Below, piece after piece: positions 16,824 through 25,040 of a stretch of 47,831 nt of DNA (within the stretch, counting starts at the first letter, position 1; every line of letters starts with the position of its first letter). The notes beneath the pieces are model-generated. The model searched no databases. It saw only the letters and a program-made list of their open reading frames with translations, and was not told the DNA's origin. The position numbers and the translations under genes were made by a program. Origin of the DNA: an uncultured Lacinutrix sp. (lineage in GTDB: Bacteria > Bacteroidota > Bacteroidia > Flavobacteriales > Flavobacteriaceae); contig CAKZMU010000072.1 in the NCBI GenBank assembly GCA_937129145.1, positions 1 to 47,831 on the forward strand, written 5' to 3'.

Positions 16824-16831
16824 TACCTTTG
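16824..16831 (+). promoter_or_regulatory. Bacteroidota -7 box (TACCTTTG) before the pseudouridine synthase gene
   Basis: TACCTTTG is an exact match to the TAnnTTTG consensus of the primary Bacteroidota sigma factor. It lies 16 bases before the ATG at 16847, so the leader would be very short. No clear -33 TTTG is visible at the usual spacing. Confidence 0.55.
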
Positions 16832-16846
16832 CAAAAATTTTAAGCA

Positions 16847-17686
16847 ATGGCTAAACAGCGAGATAACAAAAGAAAAGAAAAACCTTCTGGACGTGGTGCA
16901 CATAACACACGTAAAGGAAGTTATGCAAGAGGAAATGCTCCAAAAAAGAAAAAGCCTCAGCCAAAAACACCATCTAATCCTAACGAAATACGATTAAATA
17001 AATACATTGCTAATTCAGGTGTGTGTTCACGTCGTGAAGCCGATGAATTTATTGCTATTGGTTTGGTAACCGTAAACGGTAAAGTAGTGACTGAAATGGG
17101 ATATAAAGTGCAGTTGGATGACGATGTACGTTATGATGGCAGACGTATTAATCCAGAAAAGAAAGCCTACGTACTACTTAATAAACCAAAAGGATTCGCC
17201 ACTACCACAAGCGAAGGAAAAGGTAGAACCGTTATGGATTTAGTTGCTAATGCAACCAACTCTCGTATTAGACCCATTGGACGTTTAGGAAGAAATTCTA
17301 CAGGATTATTATTGTTTACTAATGATGATGATGTGCATAATAAGTTTACTAATTCTAAAAATGGTGTCACTAGATTATTTCAGGTTGAACTTGATAAAAA
17401 CTTGAAATACGAAGACCTTAAGCAAATAAGAGAAGGATTTAAAGTAGCTGGAAAAGAAATTACGGTTGAAGATATTAGTTATATTGAAAACTCTCCTAAA
17501 AAAGAAATAGGTTTGAAAATAAAGAATACAGGAAACACAATTATCCGTACTATTTTTGAGCACTTTAAGTACGATATTATTAAAGTAGATTGTGTGATGA
17601 TTGCAGAACTAACTAAAAAAGATATTCCACGAGGTCATTGGAAGCATTTAACTACGCAAGAGGTTAATAACTTGAAGATGCTTTAG
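16847..17686 (+). CDS. RluB/RsuA-type pseudouridine synthase homologue lacking the usual catalytic Asp
   Basis: A 279-residue protein. A basic, low-complexity tail (1-45) precedes an S4 RNA-binding domain (RLNKYIANSGVCSRREAD, from 49) and then an RsuA-type synthase domain. In this family the active site reads GRLDxxTxGLLL, with an invariant Asp that attacks the uridine. Here the same site reads GRLGRNSTGLLLFTND, with Gly148 (GGA at 17288-17290) in place of that Asp. The rest of the motif and the C-terminal strands are intact. Loss of catalysis with retained RNA binding is the direct prediction, though another Asp nearby (in TNDDD) might substitute. It may have its own promoter. Confidence 0.85.
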   Translation: MAKQRDNKRKEKPSGRGAHNTRKGSYARGNAPKKKKPQPKTPSNPNEIRLNKYIANSGVCSRREADEFIAIGLVTVNGKVVTEMGYKVQLDDDVRYDGRRINPEKKAYVLLNKPKGFATTTSEGKGRTVMDLVANATNSRIRPIGRLGRNSTGLLLFTNDDDVHNKFTNSKNGVTRLFQVELDKNLKYEDLKQIREGFKVAGKEITVEDISYIENSPKKEIGLKIKNTGNTIIRTIFEHFKYDIIKVDCVMIAELTKKDIPRGHWKHLTTQEVNNLKML

Positions 17687-17703
17687 GTTTTTTAGGAGTT
17701 TTT

Positions 17704-17840
17704 TAACGGTCTCGGCTATGAGTAGTTGCGTGGTTTAGTATTAAACTTTGTAAGTACACACCAAGTTGGAAATTCCGCAGGAATTTCCAAAGTAGGCGAG
17801 AACAAGCAATTACTTATAGCCATTGTTGTGCTTTCGTTAT
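17704..17840. repeat. Nested-hairpin intergenic element, attC-like in form
   Basis: Outer arms GGCTATGAGTAGTTGC (17714-17729) and GCAATTACTTATAGCC (17806-17821) pair over 16 positions, 14 Watson-Crick and two G-T. Inside them TTGGAAATTCC (17766-17776) and GGAATTTCCAA (17780-17790) form a perfect 11-bp stem with a GCA loop. The edges carry TAACG (17704-17708) and CGTTA. I recall very similar elements scattered in flavobacterial genomes. It lies at the 3' ends of two convergent genes, so it could serve as a two-way terminator, or be a recombination site for the DUF6090 gene. Confidence 0.7.
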
Positions 17841-18599
17841 TTAATTTATTTTTTTTTCAAGGATTGATAATATTTTATCAGACGATATTATTAATTCTCC
17901 ATAAAAATTTTCTAAAGCAACACACTGGTAATATCTCGAAACCAAAAGTGACTCCAAGGTTTTATCCTTTAGAAGTTTAACATCATCAATTGAAGATGTC
18001 GGTCTTGGGTCATCCTTATAAAATGACGCTATAAATTCCCATTCATTATCCTTCTGAAAAATATCAGGATATTCTTTATTCATATAAGGCTCATATTTGG
18101 TTTGGATTTGCGTATTTGAAATATGTTCTCTTTCTTCAGTCCTTTCTATTAAAGCGTAATAATTAAGGACAGCATTTCTTAATTCGGTATTTAAGGTAGG
18201 TATTTCATTGGATTGGGTGATTGTTTCAATTGCATTAGTATTTGGGCTAAATTGAAATTCTCGAACTAACAAAATCAAATATTTCTTCATCGAATTATTG
18301 ACAGGTATTATAGTTTTTATTTGTGCCATTGAAGAGTCAGCACATTTTATGTTTTCAGTCATATTTTCTTTTAAATTTTGAAGTTGGGCTTGGTCTTCAA
18401 TTAAATTCTGCTTGAGTATTTCAAGATGACTGTTTATTGATTTATCTATTTTATTTCGTTCATTCCAATTATTAATCTGTAGTGCAATTAGGATTCCAAT
18501 AACAACAAGAATAATCTCTCCAATAGCATATTTAAAATACTTTCCAGTTTTGTTTTCCATTAGTAAGTTTTGTCTAATTTTTCTAAAGAATTTTATCAT
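17841..18599 (-). CDS. DUF6090 family membrane-anchored protein
   Basis: A 252-residue protein with a basic N-terminus, then one membrane segment (YAIGEIILVVIGILIALQI, about 26-44) and the NNWNE motif typical of DUF6090. A long, mostly helical soluble part follows and probably faces the periplasm. DUF6090 has no known function. Flavobacteria often carry several copies in isolated positions. The structured element directly after its stop codon is consistent with a mobile or cassette-like unit (inference). Confidence 0.8.
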   Translation of the reverse strand: MIKFFRKIRQNLLMENKTGKYFKYAIGEIILVVIGILIALQINNWNERNKIDKSINSHLEILKQNLIEDQAQLQNLKENMTENIKCADSSMAQIKTIIPVNNSMKKYLILLVREFQFSPNTNAIETITQSNEIPTLNTELRNAVLNYYALIERTEEREHISNTQIQTKYEPYMNKEYPDIFQKDNEWEFIASFYKDDPRPTSSIDDVKLLKDKTLESLLVSRYYQCVALENFYGELIISSDKILSILEKKIN

Positions 18600-18728
18600 T
18601 GGTTATTGGTTGGTTATAATGAAGCTTAACTTAAGATGTGTATGGAATATTTTATACACGACGTCAAACGAAGTTCGACTATTTTTTTGAGAAAGTCAAA
18701 TACATAAATAGCCTTTAATATGTTGTTA

Positions 18729-19742
18729 CTATCGCTTCACCTTAAAAGTATAACTAGATATAAGATTATCATCTATTAATAAATGCACATCGTAAAACCC
18801 TGTGGAGCTAAATTGATGCTCAAACGTAAGTGTGTCGTCTTTAATTTGCACAGCATTGGGTTCTACTTTTCTATCAACAAAACCATTGTCCACAATTAAA
18901 TGAACTTGATTAGTTGTTATTGGCTTAATGAGTTGATACTTAAACGTCACTTTTTCATTTGGTCGTAAAGCATTATGCAATTTTTTAGGAGTATCATGAA
19001 TAGCTAATGCATTATAAGCTTTGCCGTAAATAATAGGAGCTTCTAAAAATGTTTTAAAAGTCAGGTTTGGGTTGTTTAATAACAACCACTTTTCATTTTC
19101 AGGAAAATGATTGACAGCAAAGAGTTTAGGGCTTGTTAAAAAATAGCCATCATTATACTCAAACTTAAAGGCGTAAGTTTCAGGATTAATAATGCCACTT
19201 GCCCAAGTTGGGTCGCATAAATACCACTTGCCATTTAATTCAACAGCATTCCATGAGTGGTTTGGAGCATTTAATTTGTCAATATTTGTGGAGCTTGTTC
19301 TGCCATAACCTTGTATAATTTCACAATTAATATTGGCTAAGTTTGAGAGTTTTTTGACGAGATATGCATAGCCTGTACAAATCGTTTTTTTATCCTTTAA
19401 AAGGGTTTTAAATATTTTTCTCCTAATGTGAATATTCCAATTAGTAAGTTTTGTGCTATCGTTTTGGTATTTCTGTCGTCTTTTATTATTCTTTAAAAAG
19501 AGTGTATAATCGTTTTCAATATTTATGCAAACCCACATATATATTGCTCTAAAACGTTCAACATCTGTATCTAAGTTTAAAGTGAGTTTGTGAACCAATT
19601 CTGGTAAATTATAAAGCCCTTCATCTTTGCACTCCAAGGCAATGCTATCTGCTTTTTTAAAATCAATATTGTTAAAATCAGATATTTGAGCATTGGACTG
19701 GAATGCAATTATAAAGAGTAATAAAAATCTAAAGACTTTCAT
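18729..19742 (-). CDS. Secreted transglutaminase-like domain protein
   Basis: A 337-residue protein with a Sec signal (MKVFRFLLLFIIAFQSNAQ). A transglutaminase/protease-fold core carries the Cys-His-Asp triad: C122 in KTICTGYA, H162 in NHSWNAVEL and D177 in LCDPTWASG. The C-terminal third is beta-rich and probably an accessory Ig-like domain. Bacterial relatives are often cysteine proteases or peptidoglycan-associated; which applies here is unknown. A 12-base gap separates it from the upstream CarboxypepD_reg gene, so the two probably share a transcript. Confidence 0.85.
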   Translation of the reverse strand: MKVFRFLLLFIIAFQSNAQISDFNNIDFKKADSIALECKDEGLYNLPELVHKLTLNLDTDVERFRAIYMWVCINIENDYTLFLKNNKRRQKYQNDSTKLTNWNIHIRRKIFKTLLKDKKTICTGYAYLVKKLSNLANINCEIIQGYGRTSSTNIDKLNAPNHSWNAVELNGKWYLCDPTWASGIINPETYAFKFEYNDGYFLTSPKLFAVNHFPENEKWLLLNNPNLTFKTFLEAPIIYGKAYNALAIHDTPKKLHNALRPNEKVTFKYQLIKPITTNQVHLIVDNGFVDRKVEPNAVQIKDDTLTFEHQFSSTGFYDVHLLIDDNLISSYTFKVKR

Positions 19743-19754
19743 GAAAGAAGCTGT

Positions 19755-20240
19755 TTAATTTGAACGTTTTGATTTAAAACGTTTCTCCATGTTTAAATCT
19801 CCTATCATTTCAATGGTGTCTGAAGTAAGAACGAGTTTGATAGTTGTTGTGCCTTCTATAATCTTAACTTTTGCGCTATTATAACTCAAATGGCTAAAAA
19901 CCAATACATCTCCAGGATTAAGAGTTTTTGGAAATGTAAATTCTCCTTTTTTGTTTGTGGAAGTGCCAATTTTAGTGCCTTCAAGCAAAACGTTAACCTT
20001 TGGTAAAGGTCCAAACTCATCACTAACTATGCCTTTTACGACCAGTTCTTGGTTTGTAACTTTAGACTCAGTTGGAGCATTTGTTTGTGCAAAAAGGGGA
20101 TTAGACATAAGCGTAAATAGCATCATAATAGCAATGAAACTAAGAGTTCTTTTTGAAAAATCTCTTTTTGAGAAGTGTTCAACATTTACTGGCTTAATAA
20201 AGCCATTGTGTTTCTGTTTTAATGTAAAATTTGTTTTCAT
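19755..20240 (-). CDS. Carboxypeptidase-like regulatory domain protein
   Basis: A 161-residue protein with a membrane-spanning signal at about 33-51 (SFIAIMMLFTLMSNPLFAQ) after an unusually long basic N-terminus. A single CarboxypepD_reg-like beta domain follows: VVKGIVSDEFGPLPKVNVLL, TSTNKKGEFTF and LVFSHLSYNSAKV. Such domains usually precede TonB-dependent receptors, but here the domain stands alone. A longer receptor was not found next to it. Its role may be surface or cell-envelope binding (inference). Confidence 0.75.
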   Translation of the reverse strand: MKTNFTLKQKHNGFIKPVNVEHFSKRDFSKRTLSFIAIMMLFTLMSNPLFAQTNAPTESKVTNQELVVKGIVSDEFGPLPKVNVLLEGTKIGTSTNKKGEFTFPKTLNPGDVLVFSHLSYNSAKVKIIEGTTTIKLVLTSDTIEMIGDLNMEKRFKSKRSN

Positions 20241-20355
20241 AATATAAAGTTTTAATCAAATCTAGAGACTAAGCCTCAATGCTTCAACTAGCATTGAGTA
20301 ATCATGACGTTTCAATTAGTGAGTGGGTCTTTTTGGTGAGTGAAGGATAATGAGT

Positions 20356-21822
20356 TTAAAACCGCTTGAAGAATAATGGTTGCTTTTTTGTGAACAATTC
20401 CCAAATTAGGAAGCCATATACGATAGTATATTCAATAGCGATAATCCATAAGTTTTCTGATTTGTCGGCTTGTCCTATTTGTAAATACGCCAAATAACTT
20501 AGTATAATTACAAAACTCCAAACTAATGGAAATTTGTACTTAGTGAATACAGATAAAATAAGTAAAGTAGCAACATACCAAGGATGGACTGTTGTAGCTG
20601 TAAAATAATAAAAGGACAAGGCAAACAACATGGCTGTAATTAATTGAACGATGGATTTGTTCTTACGGAGGAAAGCCATTCCTACCACAAATAGAAACAC
20701 CATAATGGCTGTGTATTTACCAATAATAGCTATTTCATTATAGCCTCTAAACATATAGCCAACCTCTCTAGCGACATAATATAAACTGGCGTTAAATTCA
20801 AAATTTTTAAACCACAAACCAACGGTTTGACTGTAGTTGTCTATAAATTCTGAAGAGTAAAAAGGCAGAAAAGATAAGGCAGTTACAACACCAACTATGG
20901 TATAAAAACCAATCAATTTTGTCATTCCTGCGAAGGCAGGAATCCACTTTTCGTCATGCTGAACTTGTTTCAGTATCTCATTATTTTCAATTTGATTATG
21001 AGATTTCTCATCGTTTTGCTCTCTCGCAATGACTTTTCGTTTTGAAAACCACTGCCAAAACAGAGGTAAAAACAATAAAGGAATCAACTTTATAGATACT
21101 GAACAAGCAAACATTACAGCTGCAAGTTTCCATTTTCCTGAATACAGTAAATATAAACTCCACACTAAGAAAAAAATCATCACGCCTTCAAAGTGCAAAT
21201 TGCCTGTTAGTTCAATAATGATAAATGGGTTTAAAATGTACCAAAAAATGTTGTGAGTAGGAAGTTTTAGCTTTTCCAATAATTTTTTTCCGAAGTAAAG
21301 CGTACCGAAATCAGCGGCAATAATGATAAGTCGTAAACCAATAACAGAACTTAAAATACTTCGCCCAGGAAATAAATTTGCCCAGAAGAATAATATCTGG
21401 TTTAAAGGTGGATAGTTGGTGTAATGACTAGCACTTAAACTCCCCATACCATCATAAAGCTCCTTTTGATTTGGAAACCCAGTAAGAAACCCCATATTCA
21501 TAATATTTTCTGGAGTTGACAAATAAGGGTTCATTCCAAGAGACAGCATTTGCCCATCCCAAATAAAACGATAAAAATCCTGTGATAAATTAGGGGTAGC
21601 GAGAATAAAAACTGCTCGAAATGTAAAGGCAATCCAAGTGAGTAATTTTAAGTCGTGTTTGGTGATTTGAATGAGTTTATAAAACAGAAAAAACAAACCT
21701 GTATATAAACCCAAAAGCTTAATATAATCTGTTCGCACTAAGTCGTAAGCAAATGAAAAATAGAATAAAATGGAAGTTACTGCCAGCAGCAAAGGCGTTT
21801 TATGAAGCTTCCAAAACTGCAT
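20356..21822 (-). CDS. Multi-span membrane mannosyltransferase-like glycosyltransferase
   Basis: A 488-residue protein with about eleven or twelve membrane segments, a GT-C-type fold. An early acidic motif (LSQDFYRFIWDGQ) followed by MGMNPY-like and NYPPLNQILFFW segments resembles polyprenol-phosphate-mannose-dependent mannosyltransferases. In the middle, residues 264-301 are a hydrophilic segment (EQNDEKSHNQIENN, then VQHDEKWIPAFAGMT) that is the translation of an inserted palindromic repeat. The repeat keeps the frame and probably lies in a loop. It is the last gene of a three-gene glycosyltransferase operon and shares a base with the previous stop (TAATG). Confidence 0.75.
   Translation of the reverse strand: MQFWKLHKTPLLLAVTSILFYFSFAYDLVRTDYIKLLGLYTGLFFLFYKLIQITKHDLKLLTWIAFTFRAVFILATPNLSQDFYRFIWDGQMLSLGMNPYLSTPENIMNMGFLTGFPNQKELYDGMGSLSASHYTNYPPLNQILFFWANLFPGRSILSSVIGLRLIIIAADFGTLYFGKKLLEKLKLPTHNIFWYILNPFIIIELTGNLHFEGVMIFFLVWSLYLLYSGKWKLAAVMFACSVSIKLIPLLFLPLFWQWFSKRKVIAREQNDEKSHNQIENNEILKQVQHDEKWIPAFAGMTKLIGFYTIVGVVTALSFLPFYSSEFIDNYSQTVGLWFKNFEFNASLYYVAREVGYMFRGYNEIAIIGKYTAIMVFLFVVGMAFLRKNKSIVQLITAMLFALSFYYFTATTVHPWYVATLLILSVFTKYKFPLVWSFVIILSYLAYLQIGQADKSENLWIIAIEYTIVYGFLIWELFTKKQPLFFKRF
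20921..21033. repeat. In-frame dispersed palindromic repeats inside the mannosyltransferase gene
   Basis: Two elements sit side by side. The first has a perfect stem ATTCCTGC/GCAGGAAT (20924-20931 and 20936-20943) with a GAAG loop. The second holds TGCTGAACTTGTTTCAGTA with a CTGAA/TTCAG stem. The segment ends in CTCTCGCAATGAC, which matches the arm of the intergenic repeats at 34.2 and 36.1 kb. The insertion translates into a hydrophilic peptide without stop codons. Confidence 0.75.
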
Positions 21823-23312
21823 TAAGCTTTAGATGTAAGTGACTTAAAAAACACATAACCAAAACCTAGAAAAAGCATCAAGTGAAATGGAAATAACCCA
21901 AAATCGCCACCTTGGTCGCCAACCACAAAAGCACTGTACATTCCAAAGGCAAAATAAATCATTAAAATGCCTTCAAAAATCACATTTAAGGAGATGTTTT
22001 TCTTTAGGTATTTATTGCCTTTCCAACTATCTTTAAGTGAATTGATGTTGAATTTTGGCGTGCGAATAAAATCACTACGCTTTCCTAAATGCCCTTCAAT
22101 AACAGCAATGGAGTTGTGTAGCGAAAAGCCCATAGCTATTGAAAAAAACGTAATAAACATGGCTATATATTGAGCAAAACTTTTTATACTACTCCCATAA
22201 CTTTTCTTAAACATAAACCAATAGCAAATAAAAAATATAAGCGTACTAATGACGAAGAAACTCATGACCAAAAAGTACATTTTTAGATGTTCATTTTGGT
22301 TTTTAATATATAGCATAGGGATACTTAAAATGGCAACTATCAATACATTTAAAAACATGGTGCTGTTCAATAAATGCAACAATCCATGAACCTTGGTTTT
22401 TGCAGAAATGTTTTGATTTTTCAACACTTTCCATAGCATTTTTCTAAAGTTTTCAGCACCACCTTTATTCCATCTAAATTGTTGTGAACGAGCAGCACTG
22501 ATTACTACAGGTAACTCAGCAGGCGTTTCTACATCTTCTAAGTATTTGAATTTCCAGTTTTTAAGTTGCGCACGGTAACTTAAATCTAAATCTTCAGTCA
22601 AGGTGTCACCTTCCCAGTTTCCAGCGTCAATAATGCATTCTTTTCGCCAAATGCCAGCAGTTCCGTTAAAGTTGATGAAATGTCCTTTGCTATTTCTGCC
22701 AACCTGTTCTAATGAAAAATGAGCATCAAGTGCAAATGCTTGAATTTTAGTTAATACCGAATAATCCCTATTGATATGTCCCCAACGTGTTTGTACTACG
22801 CCAACATCAGCATCTTTAAAAAACGGAATGGTGCGTTGTAACCAATCTTTTTGTGGTAAAAAATCGGCATCAAAAATGGCAATAAATTCGCCTTTGGCAA
22901 CCTTTAAACCTTCTTTTAGTGCACCAGCTTTAAAGTTTTTGCGGTCTTCTCGAACCACATGTTTTATATCTAATCCTGTTTGCTGTAATGCTTTTATATG
23001 TGCAGCAGTTGTATCAAAAGACTCATCCGTTGAGTCATCTAAAACCTGAATTTCCAGTTTATTTTTAGGGTAGTCAATTTTAGAAATGTTATCCAGCAAG
23101 CGTTCCATAACATACAACTCGTTATATACTGGAAGCTGAATGGTCACAAAAGGTACTTCACTAGGATTTGATAAATCAAACTTTGGAGAATTATCGCGTT
23201 TTTTTTTAGCCGATAAGTAATTAAATAACAGATTTAATTGCGCCAGGGCATACATAAAAATGAGTATGAGCGCTGTAGAATACACTATAATGATGATGGT
23301 TTCTAAAATCAT
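21822..23312 (-). CDS. Membrane glycosyltransferase family 2 (cellulose synthase-like)
   Basis: A 496-residue protein with one N-terminal and about five C-terminal membrane segments around a cytoplasmic GT-A domain. The processive glycosyltransferase motifs are clear: LDDST, AIFDADFLPQ (the DxD-type metal site), TEDLDLSYRAQ and the QFRWNKGG (Q/RxxRW) motif. This D,D,D,QxxRW pattern is that of cellulose synthase-like beta-glycosyltransferases or glucomannan synthases; the product is unknown. The start overlaps the previous gene by four bases (ATGA). Confidence 0.88.
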   Translation of the reverse strand: MILETIIIIVYSTALILIFMYALAQLNLLFNYLSAKKKRDNSPKFDLSNPSEVPFVTIQLPVYNELYVMERLLDNISKIDYPKNKLEIQVLDDSTDESFDTTAAHIKALQQTGLDIKHVVREDRKNFKAGALKEGLKVAKGEFIAIFDADFLPQKDWLQRTIPFFKDADVGVVQTRWGHINRDYSVLTKIQAFALDAHFSLEQVGRNSKGHFINFNGTAGIWRKECIIDAGNWEGDTLTEDLDLSYRAQLKNWKFKYLEDVETPAELPVVISAARSQQFRWNKGGAENFRKMLWKVLKNQNISAKTKVHGLLHLLNSTMFLNVLIVAILSIPMLYIKNQNEHLKMYFLVMSFFVISTLIFFICYWFMFKKSYGSSIKSFAQYIAMFITFFSIAMGFSLHNSIAVIEGHLGKRSDFIRTPKFNINSLKDSWKGNKYLKKNISLNVIFEGILMIYFAFGMYSAFVVGDQGGDFGLFPFHLMLFLGFGYVFFKSLTSKA

Positions 23313-24001
23313 TTTTTAAAGCTGTATTTAAAAATCCAACCTAGTATTTTTACGCCTGCAAATATAGCACCTTTTACAGTTCCTGATACTTTAGATACGC
23401 CAATTCGATTTCTATAATTCACAGGAATTTCTACATAACTTAATTTTTGCCTTAAGGCTTTTAATTGCATTTCCACAGTCCAACCATACGTTTTGTCTTC
23501 CATATTAAGGGCTAATAATTTCTCATATTTAATAGCTCTAAATGGCCCTAAATCTGTAAATGTTGATCTGAACATAATTCTCATTAAAAAAGTGGCAAGC
23601 CAGTTTCCAAAAATTTGAGGCATGGTCATGGAGCCTTGCTCTCTAAGTCGTTTTACTCTTGCTCCAATTACAAAATCGATATTATCTTTTAAAATAGGCT
23701 CAACTATATTAATTAATTCTTCAGGATAATCACTGTAGTCACCGTCTAGAAATACAATAATATCTGGTTTGACTTTTTGTTGAGAAACATAATTCATGCC
23801 TTTTATGCATGCATATCCATAGCCTTTTAAAGGTTCCTTTAAAACCGTAGCACCAGCTTCTTTTGCATTTATTTCGGTAGCATCAGTAGAATTATTACTA
23901 ACCACAATGACTTCATTAACAATATTTGGAATATCATTAATCACATGAGGGATTGACTCTGCTTCATTATATGCAGGAATGATAACTTTTATAATAGACA
24001 T
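23309..24001 (-). CDS. Family 2 glycosyltransferase (dolichol-phosphate mannose synthase-like)
   Basis: A 230-residue GT-A protein. It opens with KVIIPAYNEAESIPHVI, then VVSNNSTDATE, KGYGYACIKGM and IVFLDGDYSDYPEEL, the nucleotide-sugar and metal-binding Asp motifs of DPM1-type enzymes. There is no clear membrane segment. As the first gene of the operon it may make the lipid-linked sugar used by the multi-span mannosyltransferase two genes later, which would fit a polyprenol-phosphate-mannose route (inference). Confidence 0.85.
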   Translation of the reverse strand: MSIIKVIIPAYNEAESIPHVINDIPNIVNEVIVVSNNSTDATEINAKEAGATVLKEPLKGYGYACIKGMNYVSQQKVKPDIIVFLDGDYSDYPEELINIVEPILKDNIDFVIGARVKRLREQGSMTMPQIFGNWLATFLMRIMFRSTFTDLGPFRAIKYEKLLALNMEDKTYGWTVEMQLKALRQKLSYVEIPVNYRNRIGVSKVSGTVKGAIFAGVKILGWIFKYSFKK

Positions 24002-24027
24002 ATAAATTTTATTGCAAAGTTTAAATG

Positions 24028-24035
24028 CAAAAATA
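24028..24035 (-). promoter_or_regulatory. Candidate -7 box for the glycosyltransferase operon
   Basis: On the minus strand this reads TATTTTTG, a match to TAnnTTTG. A TTG lies about 20 bases upstream (24056-24058 on the plus coordinates). It is 27 bases before the first gene's start codon. Confidence 0.45.
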
Positions 24036-24097
24036 CAATAACCTTAGACGTCTATCAATACTTGAACTAACAGGATTTACTTTAAAAATTCAAAATA

Positions 24098-25030
24098 TTA
24101 GTTAATAACATGCTGGCAGATTGAATTTACATGTGATGCATCAGTACCACAGCAGCCACCATAAACCGATAATTTTGGTAATTGTGATTTTAACTTAGAA
24201 TGCCATTGCCCAAGATCTATAATATCTCCTGTGTCAAGTTCAGTTGATTCATCTAATTCTGCATGACTTTTACAAGACGCATTTGCGCGAATTCCTTGAA
24301 TTCGTGATTTCCACTCAGCATTATTTTCAAGCTTATCTATGAAATGAGTTGGGTGAGCACAATTAATCATATAGTATAATGGATAGCTGTCTGTAATCTT
24401 ATCAATTTTAGCAATGGCTTCTTCAATAGATTCTCCACTTGGTAAATGTCCGTCTGTTTCAACAGTAAAAGATATTACTGCTGGAATTTTAGCTGCCATT
24501 GCTGATTTTGTTATACCAAGAGCTTCATTTATATAAGTCATGGTTATTGCAGTAATAAAATCTGTTCCAGCATCATTAAATGCATTTATTTGTAAAGAAT
24601 GATAGTTAGCTGCTTCGTCTATTGACATAGCATTATCTATTTGGTAACCATCGCCTCTTGGCCCTAATTGCCCACTTATAAAAATTGTGTTTATGTCATT
24701 TTTGTAGGACTCTTTTAATTTTTTAAGCTGTTTAATGGCTGTTTTATTTACGTTTATCAAATCGTTTTTTGAATATCCTAACTTATAAGCCCAATCTGGA
24801 TTGGCTCGCCATGTTGGACTTTCTAAAATAAATCCAGTATTATTTCTCTTAGCAATATCCATGTACTCCTTATAATAATTTGCTAGAGTGTCTATATATT
24901 TTGGATTTTCAACTAAAGTGAATGCAGCAAAATGAGGTAAATCGATTTTTTTATTGAAAATAAAGTCGGTTTCTAAACCACCATCTGTTAAAAATGAAGT
25001 GGAATTTATTATGCTTTTTATATCTGTCAT
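24098..25030 (-). CDS. Homocysteine S-methyltransferase family protein
   Basis: A 310-residue cytoplasmic protein with the zinc-dependent methyltransferase pattern: LTDGGLETDF at the start, ILESPTWRANP, INCAHPTHF (first zinc Cys) and GGCCGTDASHV (C293/C294, the other zinc ligands). The family moves a methyl group from S-methylmethionine or a related donor to homocysteine. No other methionine genes lie nearby. It starts 11 bases from the desaturase gene on the same strand, so the two form an operon. The ILESPTW variant and this context leave room for a different thiol substrate. Confidence 0.85.
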   Translation of the reverse strand: MTDIKSIINSTSFLTDGGLETDFIFNKKIDLPHFAAFTLVENPKYIDTLANYYKEYMDIAKRNNTGFILESPTWRANPDWAYKLGYSKNDLINVNKTAIKQLKKLKESYKNDINTIFISGQLGPRGDGYQIDNAMSIDEAANYHSLQINAFNDAGTDFITAITMTYINEALGITKSAMAAKIPAVISFTVETDGHLPSGESIEEAIAKIDKITDSYPLYYMINCAHPTHFIDKLENNAEWKSRIQGIRANASCKSHAELDESTELDTGDIIDLGQWHSKLKSQLPKLSVYGGCCGTDASHVNSICQHVIN

Positions 25031-25040
25031 GTTTTCTATT

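Noticed and set aside
17704..17840. CRISPR array reading of the structured element
   Set aside because: There is one copy, no equal-length spacers, and no cas genes in the window.
18600..18728. Possible second attC-like site upstream of DUF6090
   Set aside because: A short GTGTAT/ATACAC pair is present but it does not match the downstream element, so a flanking pair is not shown.
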